Source: Arthrobacter_M sp030063245 (lineage in GTDB: Bacteria; Actinomycetota; Actinomycetes; Actinomycetales; Micrococcaceae). From it: a stretch of 64,000 bases of DNA. The stretch lies in the NCBI RefSeq assembly GCF_051131705.1, contig NZ_CP180316.1, positions 3,348,001 through 3,412,000 on the forward strand, in the 5' to 3' direction. A program made the translations under genes and the position numbers. Shown piece after piece: positions 7,835 to 16,898 of this stretch; position 1 is the stretch's first letter, and each line of letters starts with the position of its first letter. The notes beneath the pieces were generated by a model. It was not told the DNA's origin, ran no database searches, and saw nothing but the letters and a program-made list of their open reading frames with translations.

Positions 7835-10759
7835 TCAGCGCTCGCTAAGCGCCGCGGTGTCGCCGGAATCAGGCTCGCAGTTGCGTTCGGTGTTCGGGAT
7901 GAGCCGCTCGTGGAGCAATTGGGCCAAGTGCTTGGACGGACTTTTTCCTATTTGTTCGATCTGGAGGCGGCAGGAAAAGCCATCGGCAACTACCTCATCT
8001 TCCGGACCGGCCTGTTGCAAGGCCGGCATGAAGGACTGTTCTGCACATGCCACCGAGACGTCGTAGTGTCCTTTTTCAAAACCAAAGTTACCGGCGAGGC
8101 CGCAGCAGCCGTCTGTGACCGAGGTGACGTCAAGCCCCGCCGAGATCAGCAGTTCCGTGTCGGCTTCAGTGCCGAAGGTACTGCGCTGGTGGCAATGGAA
8201 TTGCGCCAGCGCTTTGGTGGGCATGCTGTGATCGAAATCCAGACCGCGGCCGGAGAGCGCCTCGGCCAGGGACTTTACGCGGGCCGAAACACGCTTCGCG
8301 GCGTCCGTGTTGAGCAGTTCGACGACGTCGGTGCGCAGCGCTGCCCCGCAGCTGGGCTCGAGAACGATGATAGGGGTTTCGCTCCCGTCATCCAAAGCCG
8401 CCACGGTGCGCCGCATGATGGTCTTGGCGGCGTCGAGCTGCCCGGTGGAGACCCACGTCAGCCCGCAGCACAACCCCCGGGGCGGCGGAAGGGTTTGGTA
8501 ACCAGCGGCACGCAGCAATGCGACAGCCTGCCCCGTGATCCCAGGCGAAAATGAATCAGTAAAGGAGTCAAGCCACACGATGACCGGCTGCGCCCCGGCC
8601 ATATCAGGGGTGGCCATCTCAGGGGTGGCCGTATCGGGGGCGGGCGTGCGGCGCAGGGCGCTGCGCCCGGTGCGGCGGTACAGTTTCGGGATGGCGCGTT
8701 GCTGGTCGATTCCGCCCAGCGTCCTCGCCAACTTGGCCACGCCGGGGATGCCCATCGCAAGGTTGACCAGCGGCGCAATGGGCGAGGCGAGACGGAGCCA
8801 AAGCGGCAGCCACCCCATGGAGTAGTGCGAGGCCTGCCGGATCCGGCCCTTGTAATGCTGGTATAGGAATTCGGCTTTGTAGGTGGCCATGTCCACCGAA
8901 ACCGGGCACTCGGAATGGCAGGCCTTGCAGGACAGGCACAGATCAAGGGCATCCTTGACCTCGGTGGAACGCCAGCCTTCCTCCTGCAGGGAGCCGTTCA
9001 TCATCTCGGAGAGCAGTCGGGACCGGCCCCTGGTGCTGTGGCGTTCGTCCTGGGTAGCGCGGAAGGACGGACACATGCCGCCTCCTGAGGTTGTGCGGCA
9101 GGATCCGACGCCGACGCAGCGGCGCACCGCCTTGGTAAAGTCACCGGAGTCATCCGAATAGGCGAAGGCCAGACCTTTCGTGGCGCTTTGCTGTCCCAAA
9201 TTGCGCAGATCCGCGTCCAAGGGTGCGGGATCGACGATGATGCCCGGATTGAGCAGTTTTCCGGGGTCGAAAGCATGTTTGAAGGCGCCGAAAGCCGCCA
9301 GCATCCGGGGCGAGTACTGCCGGTCGAGCAGTTCCGAGCGGGCGCGTCCGTCGCCGTGTTCACCGGAGAGCGACCCGCCATGGGAGGTTACCACCTCTGC
9401 TGCGGCTTCCTGGAAGTGCCGGAAGTGGCGGACCCCTTCGGCCGTGAAGAGGTTGTGATCGATGCGGATGTGCAGGCAGCCTTCACCGAAGTGTCCGTAG
9501 AGCATGCCGTGGACGTTGAACCTCGCCATTAGGGACCGGAAATCCCTGATGTAGGCACCCAGGTTTTCTGGAGGGACGGCGGCGTCCTCCCACCCCGGCC
9601 ACGCTTCCTGACCGTCTGCGGTACGGGAAGCCAGCCCGGCGCCGCGTTCGCGAATGGACCAGTAGCCGCGCTGCGCGGCGCCGACGATGATCTGCACGTC
9701 GATGGCACCCGTCTCGCGTGCCACCTTGCGCATCTCCTCCGCCTTGGCGCGGGCGTCGTCGTCATTGAACCCGCCAACCTCCACCAGCAGCCACGCGCTG
9801 CCCTCCGGCAGGGTAGGGCGATGCCCGGGCCCCGGCCGGGAGTCGGAGGCGCGGACCAATTCGGCTTCCATGCCCTCCACCGTCAGCGGGCCTGCCTGGG
9901 CCACGACGGGAGCCGCGACGGCGGCAGCATATTCGTCCCGGTAGCCGGCGACGACGAGTTGGCGCACGGGCGGGGACCTGACCAGTTTCACGGTCGCGGC
10001 CGTGATAAGAGAGCAGCTGCCTTCACTGCCGACGAGGGCCTTGGCAACGTCAAGGTTGTTTTCGGGTAAGAGGTACTGCAGGCCGTATCCGGAGATCTGC
10101 CGACGGAAAGTTCCCAGTTCGGTGCGGATTTCCCCCAGATAGGCGTCTCGGACGGTGATGAGTTCTTTCACCAGCCCGGCAGCGGAATCCGGGATGGGCT
10201 GGCCGGTGCGGCCGTGGGCGGCGACGGAGGCTGAGGTGCCGTCGGCCAAGACAAGGTCCAGAGCATGGACGTTGTCCGCGGTCGTTCCCCATGCCACGGA
10301 GTGGGATCCGCAGGCATTGGTGCCGATCATCCCGCCCAAGGTGCACCGGTCGTGCGTGGACGGATCAACGCCAAAGGTGAGCCCGTCATGCTCTGCTCGT
10401 GCCCGGAGTGCGTCCAGGATGACCCCGGGTTCGACGACGGCGGTACGGGCTTCGGGGTCCACGGACAAGATGTTGTTCATGTGCCGGGTGAAGTCAACGA
10501 CTACTCCGGGGCCGATGGCGTTGCCAGCAATATTAGTTCCAGTGCCGCGCGCGGTGACAGGGATGTCCTCCTCCCGGCAAACCTGAACTATGAAGGCGAC
10601 GTCCCCGGCATGGCGTGGAAAGGCAACACCTTGGGGCAGCACCCGGTGATTGGAGGCGTCGCTGGCAAACGCGGCTCTGGTGCCGGCGTCAGTACGGAAA
10701 TCCCCATCGATGCTGGCACGGATTTCTCCGGCCCATGTCGGCGTGATGTCAGAATTCAT
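7835..10759 (-). CDS. FAD-binding and Fe-S-binding oxidoreductase (GlcD/DLD-GlpC fusion)
   Basis: 974-residue flavoprotein dehydrogenase for a 2-hydroxy acid such as D-lactate or glycolate; the exact substrate is unknown. The N-terminal 530 residues form the FAD PCMH/GlcD domain (V-T-A-R-G-T-G-T-N-I-A-G-N, H-G-D-G-R-A-R). Near residue 560 a cluster C-V-G-V-G-S-C, and then C-L-S-C-K-A-C-H-S-E-C-P, mark a 4Fe-4S ferredoxin domain. Two CCG blocks follow (L-C-C-G-L-T-W and G-C-C-G-L-A-G-N-F-G), as in GlpC/LldE subunits. It is the last gene of the leftward operon, with an ATGA overlap. A small in-frame duplication encodes A-T-P-E-M-A-T-P-D-M-A near 8600-8640. Confidence 0.92.
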   Translation of the reverse strand: MNSDITPTWAGEIRASIDGDFRTDAGTRAAFASDASNHRVLPQGVAFPRHAGDVAFIVQVCREEDIPVTARGTGTNIAGNAIGPGVVVDFTRHMNNILSVDPEARTAVVEPGVILDALRARAEHDGLTFGVDPSTHDRCTLGGMIGTNACGSHSVAWGTTADNVHALDLVLADGTSASVAAHGRTGQPIPDSAAGLVKELITVRDAYLGEIRTELGTFRRQISGYGLQYLLPENNLDVAKALVGSEGSCSLITAATVKLVRSPPVRQLVVAGYRDEYAAAVAAPVVAQAGPLTVEGMEAELVRASDSRPGPGHRPTLPEGSAWLLVEVGGFNDDDARAKAEEMRKVARETGAIDVQIIVGAAQRGYWSIRERGAGLASRTADGQEAWPGWEDAAVPPENLGAYIRDFRSLMARFNVHGMLYGHFGEGCLHIRIDHNLFTAEGVRHFRHFQEAAAEVVTSHGGSLSGEHGDGRARSELLDRQYSPRMLAAFGAFKHAFDPGKLLNPGIIVDPAPLDADLRNLGQQSATKGLAFAYSDDSGDFTKAVRRCVGVGSCRTTSGGGMCPSFRATQDERHSTRGRSRLLSEMMNGSLQEEGWRSTEVKDALDLCLSCKACHSECPVSVDMATYKAEFLYQHYKGRIRQASHYSMGWLPLWLRLASPIAPLVNLAMGIPGVAKLARTLGGIDQQRAIPKLYRRTGRSALRRTPAPDTATPEMATPDMAGAQPVIVWLDSFTDSFSPGITGQAVALLRAAGYQTLPPPRGLCCGLTWVSTGQLDAAKTIMRRTVAALDDGSETPIIVLEPSCGAALRTDVVELLNTDAAKRVSARVKSLAEALSGRGLDFDHSMPTKALAQFHCHQRSTFGTEADTELLISAGLDVTSVTDGCCGLAGNFGFEKGHYDVSVACAEQSFMPALQQAGPEDEVVADGFSCRLQIEQIGKSPSKHLAQLLHERLIPNTERNCEPDSGDTAALSER

Positions 10760-11589
10760 TTCAGTACAAGCTTTCTGGGGGTCTCATCGGCCGCGGACTG
10801 CAACCGACCGTGGTCAAGGCCCTGACCGCCGAGGGCCTTGACCAATTGTTCCAATGCCTGGGGCGGCTGAGGGCTGTCCGGTTGGCCGGCGTCCGAGGCA
10901 AGGACCAGCCGGTCCCCGGCGGCTCGTGCTACCGCCGCGAGACCGGTCTCGGTCATTCCTGGCTGATGCCACAGCTGGTAGGCGGTAATTTCCACGTAGG
11001 CTCCCACATCGGCGAGTTCACCGATCTCGGCCGGGCTCATCCCAGGAACCGTATAGGAGGGATGGGTGAGCAGGAACCGGGAGATGCCACGGCTCCTGGC
11101 CTGGTCGAAAAGCCACCGGCATTCGCGTCTGCTCAAATGCCCGGTGCAGAGCACTGCGTCGTGGTCGGCAATTAAATCCAGAACGAGGGCGATGTCGGCC
11201 ATCTGGTTGTCTCGAGGAACGAGTACCGGGGGAACGGCCAGCGTGTGCCGGTCAAGGCGGGGATCCAGGTCGTTCAGCCGCGGCAGGTGCGCGGACTCCT
11301 GGGTGTGTGCATCGGCGGTGGGGAACCAGATCATCCTGCCACCACTGGAAAGAGCCGCGAGAACCGCCGCGGGATTGATGCCTCCCGCGGCGCTGTTCAG
11401 CGCCACGCCCCCCACCACGTCCAGCCCGGACGAGCGGGCCAGCGCGGCGGCGCGCCCTACTGTGGACTCGTGGTGGGCTTTAAGGACAAACCCGCTGAAT
11501 CCCGCGTCAGCGTAACGGGAGCAGATTTCATCGTCGTAGCCGATGCGGTCCACCACATCGGGAGCGGCGTGCACGTGCACGTCAAACAT
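10756..11589 (-). CDS. Metal-dependent hydrolase, DUF6282-like (amidohydrolase fold)
   Basis: 277-residue TIM-barrel hydrolase of the amidohydrolase type. It opens with F-D-V-H-V-H-A-A-P-D, whose two histidines (H5, H7) would bind the first metal; L-K-A-H-H, C-T-G-H-L and L-T-H-P follow as further metal ligands, and A-S-D-A-G-Q supplies a catalytic aspartate. I read it as DUF6282-like; the substrate is unknown. The ATG at 11589 has GGGGAGG eight bases upstream; the longer frame to 11628 is not needed. It overlaps the nitrilase gene by 8 bases and the next gene by 4. Confidence 0.82.
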   Translation of the reverse strand: MFDVHVHAAPDVVDRIGYDDEICSRYADAGFSGFVLKAHHESTVGRAAALARSSGLDVVGGVALNSAAGGINPAAVLAALSSGGRMIWFPTADAHTQESAHLPRLNDLDPRLDRHTLAVPPVLVPRDNQMADIALVLDLIADHDAVLCTGHLSRRECRWLFDQARSRGISRFLLTHPSYTVPGMSPAEIGELADVGAYVEITAYQLWHQPGMTETGLAAVARAAGDRLVLASDAGQPDSPQPPQALEQLVKALGGQGLDHGRLQSAADETPRKLVLK

Positions 11590-12475
11590 GGCGTCCACCT
11601 CCCCGAGGTTCAGGAGCGAGACCGGCACGAGTCAGAGTGTCGATCACGAAGCTGTTGCGGGCTTCTGCCAGTATTGGCGTGTCGGCGCGAAGCTTCCGCA
11701 GGGCCGCGAGGTCCAGTGTGGCCTCCAGAATGGTTTCTGAGTCCCCGGCGTTGGCGAGGGTGTTCCCGTCTGGGCCAAGAATCCGGGAACCGCCCCAGAA
11801 TCTGGCGCCGCCGTCCGTTCCGCATCGGTTGATGAACACGACGTAACACTGGAGCAGCAGGGCCGTGTGCTCCAGAATCACCTGCCAGGTGCGTTGTATC
11901 TGGTCGGGGTTGGTGCCGTCGATGCTGGCCACGGGCACGATGAGTACCTCGGCCCCGGCCCTGGCGGCGAGCCAGGGTACGACAGGGTGCCACATGTCGT
12001 TGCAGATCACCGTGGCGCACCGGGCGCCACGGATCACGGCGGTCTCCAGGACGATGCCGGCCTCAAAGCTGAGGTGCTCGTTCCAAGGGGAATAGGAGAC
12101 CGGGTGGATTTTGTGCTGGAAGTCCCTGGTCCTTGCGCTGGAATCGGCGAGCATGTAGGTGTTGCGGGGTAGCCCTCTGCCTGCATTTTCGGCGAATCCG
12201 ATGCCGATGGCGGCGGGCACGGAGACCAGCGAGTCCAGCCTCGGGTCGTCCGCGGTCAACGCTTGAAGGTCGGCGCCGGGGCCGAACCCGTACCCGTTCA
12301 GAGCCAGCTCCGGGGTCAGTACCAGGTCGACGTTTCCGAGCCGGTCACGCAGATCGATGATCCTGGCGATGTTCGAGTCGACTTCGCCGAAGACGGGGGC
12401 GGTCTGGAGCAGCCCCACGGTGAGGACGGGGGGCCGCTCCCCGCCGGTTACTTCAGTTTGTTGGCCGTCAACCAC
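11582..12475 (-). CDS. Carbon-nitrogen hydrolase (nitrilase superfamily)
   Basis: 297-residue amide or nitrile hydrolase. The full Glu-Lys-Cys triad is visible: E56 in L-T-P-E-L-A-L-N-G-Y, K122 in Q-H-K-I-H-P, and C158 in V-I-C-N-D-M-W. The product is expected to be a free acid plus ammonia or an amine. The GTG at 12475 lies inside the end of the substrate-binding-protein gene (28-base overlap), so translation is probably coupled; a start slightly further in cannot be ruled out. Its place directly behind an OpuC-type importer suggests it acts on the imported compound. Confidence 0.88.
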   Translation of the reverse strand: MVDGQQTEVTGGERPPVLTVGLLQTAPVFGEVDSNIARIIDLRDRLGNVDLVLTPELALNGYGFGPGADLQALTADDPRLDSLVSVPAAIGIGFAENAGRGLPRNTYMLADSSARTRDFQHKIHPVSYSPWNEHLSFEAGIVLETAVIRGARCATVICNDMWHPVVPWLAARAGAEVLIVPVASIDGTNPDQIQRTWQVILEHTALLLQCYVVFINRCGTDGGARFWGGSRILGPDGNTLANAGDSETILEATLDLAALRKLRADTPILAEARNSFVIDTLTRAGLAPEPRGGGRHV

Positions 12476-13401
12476 CCGCTGGCCACCTCCTCAGGAGTTT
12501 TGCCGTCAACGTCGATCTGCGCGTTGAGCTTCTGCAGTTCGTTGGTAGTCAGCAGCTTGCTGACCGGCTCCATCGTGGTTTGGATCTGCGGGTTCTTATC
12601 CAGCACGGCGCTGCCCACGTTCAGGGACAGATTGTAGGGCGGGAAGAAATGCTTGTCGTCCTCAAGCACGGTCAGCCCCAGGGAAGCGATGCGCCCGTCG
12701 GTGGCAAAAACTTCACCGAAGTTGCAGGGGTTGTTCTTCGCTATCGCGTTGTAGATCGGTCCTTCGGCCAGGGTGGCAACCTTGTCCTGGGACAGGCTCA
12801 TGCCGTAGGCCTTCTCCAGCCCGGGCCAGCCGTCGTCGCGGCCAAAGAATTCCGAGGCGCCGCAGAAGGTGGCGTTCCCGGGGTCGGTTTGAGCCAGTTT
12901 TGCATAGTCCGAGAGCGTGGAGACACCCAGTTTCTTTGCGGTCTCGGTCTTGACCGCCACGGCGTAGGTGTTGTTGGCGGCGGCCGGCGGCAGCCAGACG
13001 ACGTTGTTCTTGGCCTTGTCCATTACGCTGAGCTTCTGGTACATCACTGTCGGGTCAGTGATCGTTTCCTTCTGCTGCAGGTCAGTGATCCAACCGGTGC
13101 CGGTGTATTCCCAGTACATGTCGATGGCTCCGCTGGTGAGGGCACCCCGAACAGCGTTGGATCCGCTCATTCCACAGGTGCGCTTCACCGTCGCTCCCTG
13201 GGATTCGAGCCGTTCAGCAGTGATTTCACATAGCAGGAGCTGCTCGGTGAATTCCTTCGAGCCCACGTTCAAGGTGGCACCCTTAAGCGGGCCGTCTTGG
13301 GCCGGGCCCGCGGCCTGCCCCGGGCCGCTGCTGTTCAGGGCGCAGCCGCTGGTCAACACCACGCTGAGTAACCCGACGGCAGCAAGCAAACTTTTACGCA
13401 T
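12448..13401 (-). CDS. OpuC/ProX-type substrate-binding lipoprotein
   Basis: Extracellular binding protein of a glycine-betaine/choline-type ABC importer. The 317-residue precursor has a lipobox L-T-S-G-C (C20) and then V-G-S-K-E-F-T-E-Q, the usual first strand of OpuAC-like domains, plus Y-W-E-Y-T-G-T-G, which in this family helps build the quaternary-amine pocket. The operon's enzymes do not look like betaine demethylases, so the ligand may be another cationic or amide compound. It is followed by a nitrilase rather than more transport genes. Confidence 0.9.
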   Translation of the reverse strand: MRKSLLAAVGLLSVVLTSGCALNSSGPGQAAGPAQDGPLKGATLNVGSKEFTEQLLLCEITAERLESQGATVKRTCGMSGSNAVRGALTSGAIDMYWEYTGTGWITDLQQKETITDPTVMYQKLSVMDKAKNNVVWLPPAAANNTYAVAVKTETAKKLGVSTLSDYAKLAQTDPGNATFCGASEFFGRDDGWPGLEKAYGMSLSQDKVATLAEGPIYNAIAKNNPCNFGEVFATDGRIASLGLTVLEDDKHFFPPYNLSLNVGSAVLDKNPQIQTTMEPVSKLLTTNELQKLNAQIDVDGKTPEEVASGWLTANKLK

Positions 13402-13429
13402 CTGTGTCTCCTTTTGGATTGGTTGTTTT

Positions 13430-14188
13430 TCAGATTCCGCGCGGACGAAGCAGGCGCTCGGCGATGCCGGCCAGCCAGTCCACGGTCAGGGCCAGAGCGA
13501 TGGTCAGCGCGCTGCCAAGAATGAGTACGGGCATCCGGTTCAGGGAAATCCCCGAGGAAATGATGGTTCCCAAGCCACCCGCGTTGGTGAAAGCGGCCAG
13601 GGTAGCCACCCCCACGTTCAGGATCAGCGCGACCCGGATCCCGGCTAGCATCACGGGGACTGCGAGGGGGAGCTCGATGGTGTAGAGGACCTCCCGGGCA
13701 CTCATGCCCATCCCCCGCCCGGCGTCGATGAGCGCCGGGTTGACCTGCCGGATGCCGACCATCGTGTTGCGCAGGACCGGCAACAGGGCATAGACGACTA
13801 AGGCGATCACCGCCATCCAAAAACCGACCCCGAACAGCATGGCCAGCAGGACCAGCACACCGATCGAGGGGACGGCTTGGCCTGCATTCGCTGCAGCCAA
13901 AACAGCCCCGCCGGCTCTGCGGGCACGGGGCCGGGTCAGGGCCACGCCGGCCGGGACACCGATGACGATGGTCAGCACGGTTGAGACGGCCACCAGCTGC
14001 ACGTGCTGCCACAGCGAGGCAAGGACCACCCCGGGGGCCATGCTGCGGGTTTCACTGGAATCCAGGGGAATGGAGCTGACATACAGGGAAACTCCGACCA
14101 CGAGGGCAATCACGATCGCCGGCATCACCCAGAGCGTTGAGCGCCGGCTTCCCGGCAGCGTCACCCGTTCCATCACGGTCGAGCTCAT
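13430..14188 (-). CDS. ABC transporter permease (OpuC type)
   Basis: 252-residue inner-membrane permease with several hydrophobic segments and the binding-protein-dependent transport loop A-L-I-D-A-G-R-G-M-G-M-S-A-R, which contacts the ATPase. It is one of two permeases in the operon, on either side of the ATPase gene, as in OpuCB/OpuCD systems. Its first codons overlap the ATPase stop (ATGA). Confidence 0.9.
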   Translation of the reverse strand: MSSTVMERVTLPGSRRSTLWVMPAIVIALVVGVSLYVSSIPLDSSETRSMAPGVVLASLWQHVQLVAVSTVLTIVIGVPAGVALTRPRARRAGGAVLAAANAGQAVPSIGVLVLLAMLFGVGFWMAVIALVVYALLPVLRNTMVGIRQVNPALIDAGRGMGMSAREVLYTIELPLAVPVMLAGIRVALILNVGVATLAAFTNAGGLGTIISSGISLNRMPVLILGSALTIALALTVDWLAGIAERLLRPRGI

Positions 14189-15189
14189 GAGAGCGCCCTC
14201 GTTGGTTCGGCAGCGGCGGTCAGCAGCCCCTGCAGGTCAATGAACCGGGTAGCACCTGTTTCGAGCTTCACGCAGACTCCTTCCGCCCTCGCGGCCAGGA
14301 CCTGTTCCAAGGCCCGGTGCACAGTTTCCCCGGCACCCACCTGCACGGTCCTGAGCAGGCCGCCGGCATCCGGGGTGGACAAATCGATGACGTCCGACAC
14401 CTTCAGCAGGGAGAGCCTGCGAACGGCCGCGCCGGCGCCGACAAAATCCCGGACGAAATCGTCGGCCGGATTGCTCAGTATCTCCAAAGGCGTGTCGAAC
14501 TGGGCCAGCCTGGACCCTGCGCCGAAGATCGCGATCCGGTCGCCCAGGCGCAGAGCCTCGTCAATATCGTGGGTGACAAAAACGATCGTCTTCCGGATCC
14601 TTTCCTGAAGGCGCAGAAATTCCAGCTGCAGTTTTTCCCGGGCGATCGGGTCCACCGCGCCGAAGGGTTCGTCCATCAGCATCACCGGCGGATCCGCCGC
14701 CAGGGCCCGGGCCACGCCGACCCGCTGCTGCTGGCCACCCGAGAGCTGACGCGGGTAACGGCGGGCATACGTAGCCGGTTCCAGACCGACCAGCTCCAGC
14801 AGTTCCTCAGCCCGTTGGACCCTCTTGGCCTTCGGGGTGCCCAATAATTTTGGCACCAAAGCAACGTTCTCGGCGATCGTCAGGTGCGGCAGGAGCCCGA
14901 TCTGCTGAATCACGTAACCGATACCGCGGCGCAGGCGATCCACGTCGACGTGGGTGACGTCCTTGCCGTCGATCCAAATCCGTCCCTCGCTGGGTTCGAC
15001 CAGGCGGTTGATCATCCGCAGTGTCGTGGTCTTCCCGCACCCCGAGGGGCCGACCAGAACCACGAACTCACCGCGCTTGATTTCCATCGACAGGCCAGTC
15101 ACCGCGGCCTTGGGCTGATCGGCGTAGCGTTTCGACACGCCGTCCAGGAAAATCATGGTGTCCGGGCTGCATTCTGGTTTTTCAGACAT
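14185..15189 (-). CDS. ABC transporter ATP-binding protein (OpuCA/ProV type)
   Basis: 334-residue ATPase that powers the OpuC-type importer. It has Walker A G-P-S-G-C-G-K-T-T, signature L-S-G-G-Q-Q-Q-R-V, Walker B M-L-M-D-E-P-F-G and the switch H-D-I-D-E-A. The roughly 80 residues after the nucleotide domain resemble one or two short CBS-like regulatory modules, which in OpuA/OpuC proteins sense ionic strength; here they are too divergent for me to be sure. It overlaps both neighbouring genes. Confidence 0.93.
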   Translation of the reverse strand: MSEKPECSPDTMIFLDGVSKRYADQPKAAVTGLSMEIKRGEFVVLVGPSGCGKTTTLRMINRLVEPSEGRIWIDGKDVTHVDVDRLRRGIGYVIQQIGLLPHLTIAENVALVPKLLGTPKAKRVQRAEELLELVGLEPATYARRYPRQLSGGQQQRVGVARALAADPPVMLMDEPFGAVDPIAREKLQLEFLRLQERIRKTIVFVTHDIDEALRLGDRIAIFGAGSRLAQFDTPLEILSNPADDFVRDFVGAGAAVRRLSLLKVSDVIDLSTPDAGGLLRTVQVGAGETVHRALEQVLAARAEGVCVKLETGATRFIDLQGLLTAAAEPTRALS

Positions 15190-15826
15190 TTAATCCTCGC
15201 AGAGTGGTGATTTTCGCGATCGCGATAAAAAGGAGATCAAGGACCAGTGCCACCAGCACAACCCCGATCACTCCCGACAAAGCCTCATTCAGGGCGTTCG
15301 CTCCCCCGATGCGGGCCAGGCCGCGGAAGATCAGCTCTCCCAGTCCGGGCCCGCGGACGACGGCGCCGATCGCGGCGGTCGCAACAAGCATGATCGTGGC
15401 CGTCCGGATACCGTTCAGTATCACCGGCCATGCCAGCGGGATCACGACCGTGCGCATCCGCCTTCCCCGGCCCATGCCCAGGCCCCGGGCGGCGTCGATG
15501 ACCGCTGGGTCCACGCCCTCAATTCCGGTCACTGTATTGCGCAGGATCGGGAAGATCCCATAGATCGCCAGAGCCACCACGGTCGGAGCGACGCCCAAGC
15601 CCAGCAGCGGGATCATGAGGGCAAACAGGGCGAAGGATGGGATGGTCAGGAGCGTGCCGGTCACGGACAACAGCGCCTGCCGCAGGCCGGGCATCGACTC
15701 CGTCACCAGGGCAAGCCCTATTCCTATGACCGCCGAAATTGCGACACTGATGAGAACCAGTTCAGCGTGCTGCTCCGCCAGGAACAGCAAACGAGTAGCG
15801 TTATCGGCCAAATACGACAGCAACAC
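15182..15826 (-). CDS. ABC transporter permease (OpuC type), first gene of the operon
   Basis: 214-residue permease with about five membrane segments and the coupling loop A-V-I-D-A-A-R-G-L-G-M-G-R-G. The start is a GTG at 15826 with no clear ribosome site, but it lies 12 bases after the stop of a 19-residue leader ORF that has a good one, so re-initiation is likely. It pairs with the permease at 13430-14188. Confidence 0.9.
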   Translation of the reverse strand: MLLSYLADNATRLLFLAEQHAELVLISVAISAVIGIGLALVTESMPGLRQALLSVTGTLLTIPSFALFALMIPLLGLGVAPTVVALAIYGIFPILRNTVTGIEGVDPAVIDAARGLGMGRGRRMRTVVIPLAWPVILNGIRTATIMLVATAAIGAVVRGPGLGELIFRGLARIGGANALNEALSGVIGVVLVALVLDLLFIAIAKITTLRGLNV

Positions 15827-15838
15827 GGCGATACCGGA

Positions 15839-15898
15839 TCAGACTGTGGGAAGGGCCGCGAACGCGGGCTTGAAAAAGGGCAGGGCGAAGCGTTGCAT
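15839..15898 (-). CDS. Possible 19-residue leader peptide
   Basis: Short frame on the minus strand: ATG at 15898, preceded by AACAGGAGAAATC (a strong ribosome site), reading M-Q-R-F-A-L-P-F-F-K-P-A-F-A-A-L-P-T-V and stopping at 15839. The permease GTG lies 12 bases further and has no site of its own. It could be a leader that couples or attenuates translation of the transport operon, or the eroded start of a longer permease. Only the start signal and position support it. Confidence 0.45.
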   Translation of the reverse strand: MQRFALPFFKPAFAALPTV

Positions 15899-15984
15899 GA
15901 TTTCTCCTGTTAGTTTCTTGACTAGATGGATAAACGGAAAGTTCGAGGACAGCAGATCTAGGTTTCCGGAACATGGAGTGGCCA

Positions 15985-16749
15985 CTACGCCAAAGAGCGA
16001 ACCGCCGAAAGTGGTTGTTGAAAAGCCTGGACGGCCGAAAGCAGGTGACCCGCGAACACGTGTATATGAGGTTCAATACGGAGTGCAGGGCCCGAAATGT
16101 TCACGGCAGCTGTAATTCGTCCAGAATAATCGCGCACCGGTGCGCCGATGCCCAACAGTTCCGGGTCAAATATCCGGTTTGCCACCGTGTAGCCCCGACG
16201 GCGGGCGTCCTGCACCCGGGCAAGGAACTCCCGGGCCTCCCGGGCCGTGATGCCGTCGTCGCCCCGCCGGACGATGTCGACAATATGTTCATCTTCATGG
16301 TCCAACAGCAGCGCCATCCCACTTGAACTGCGGTTCACCGGCACTGTGCGTCCCACCCAGCCCACCGCTTCAATGGAGCGCCTCGAGCTCTCCGAGTGAA
16401 CCGTCAATACCTCGCCATCGCTGAGCACCGTCAGATACGTCCGCTCCCGAACCATCTCGGTCAAGCGCAACATCACCGGCCCCGCGGTTTTCATCAAACG
16501 CTGATCACCGGCGCGCAAAGCCAGAGCAAACAGCCGCCAGCTCAACTCATATCGACCTGCAGCATCGCGGGCAACCAGGCCGCTCTCCAGCAGACTTTTA
16601 AGCTGGCGCGACACGACCGATTTTTCACGCCCCATAGACCGCGAAACGTCAGAAACGGTCATACCCTCCGGAAACTCTGCGACGTCCGCAGAACTTAGTA
16701 CGTCAAGGATTGCCATAACCCTCGCCGCTCCAGTATGTTTCTGCTCCAT
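15985..16749 (-). CDS. IclR family transcriptional regulator
   Basis: About 254 residues: an N-terminal winged helix (V-S-D-V-S-R-S-M-G-R-E-K-S-V-V-S-R-Q-L), then an IclR effector domain with R-T-V-P-V-N-R-S-S-S-G-M-A and G-Y-T-V-A-N-R. It sits upstream of the OpuC-type operon in the same orientation, with the leader between, and is the obvious candidate regulator. Starts at 16794, 16755 and 16749 are in frame; I prefer 16749, with GGGA seven bases upstream. Confidence 0.88.
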   Translation of the reverse strand: MEQKHTGAARVMAILDVLSSADVAEFPEGMTVSDVSRSMGREKSVVSRQLKSLLESGLVARDAAGRYELSWRLFALALRAGDQRLMKTAGPVMLRLTEMVRERTYLTVLSDGEVLTVHSESSRRSIEAVGWVGRTVPVNRSSSGMALLLDHEDEHIVDIVRRGDDGITAREAREFLARVQDARRRGYTVANRIFDPELLGIGAPVRDYSGRITAAVNISGPALRIEPHIHVFAGHLLSAVQAFQQPLSAVRSLA

Positions 16750-16898
16750 GACCATGTCCCAAATACTAAGCATCGGATGTGACGTATGCAACAAGCCGTT
16801 GCATAAACCGCAACGGTTTCCGAGAAGTCTTCACTTCTGAAGACGGACCCCGCCCACTTGCACCGTGGGCCAGGTGAGGAAACAGTTGTCTCGGACCC

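Noticed and set aside
11582..15826. Osmoprotectant (glycine betaine) uptake operon
   Set aside because: The transporter type fits, but the co-translated hydrolases and dehydrogenase argue for a catabolic role; kept as an alternative only.
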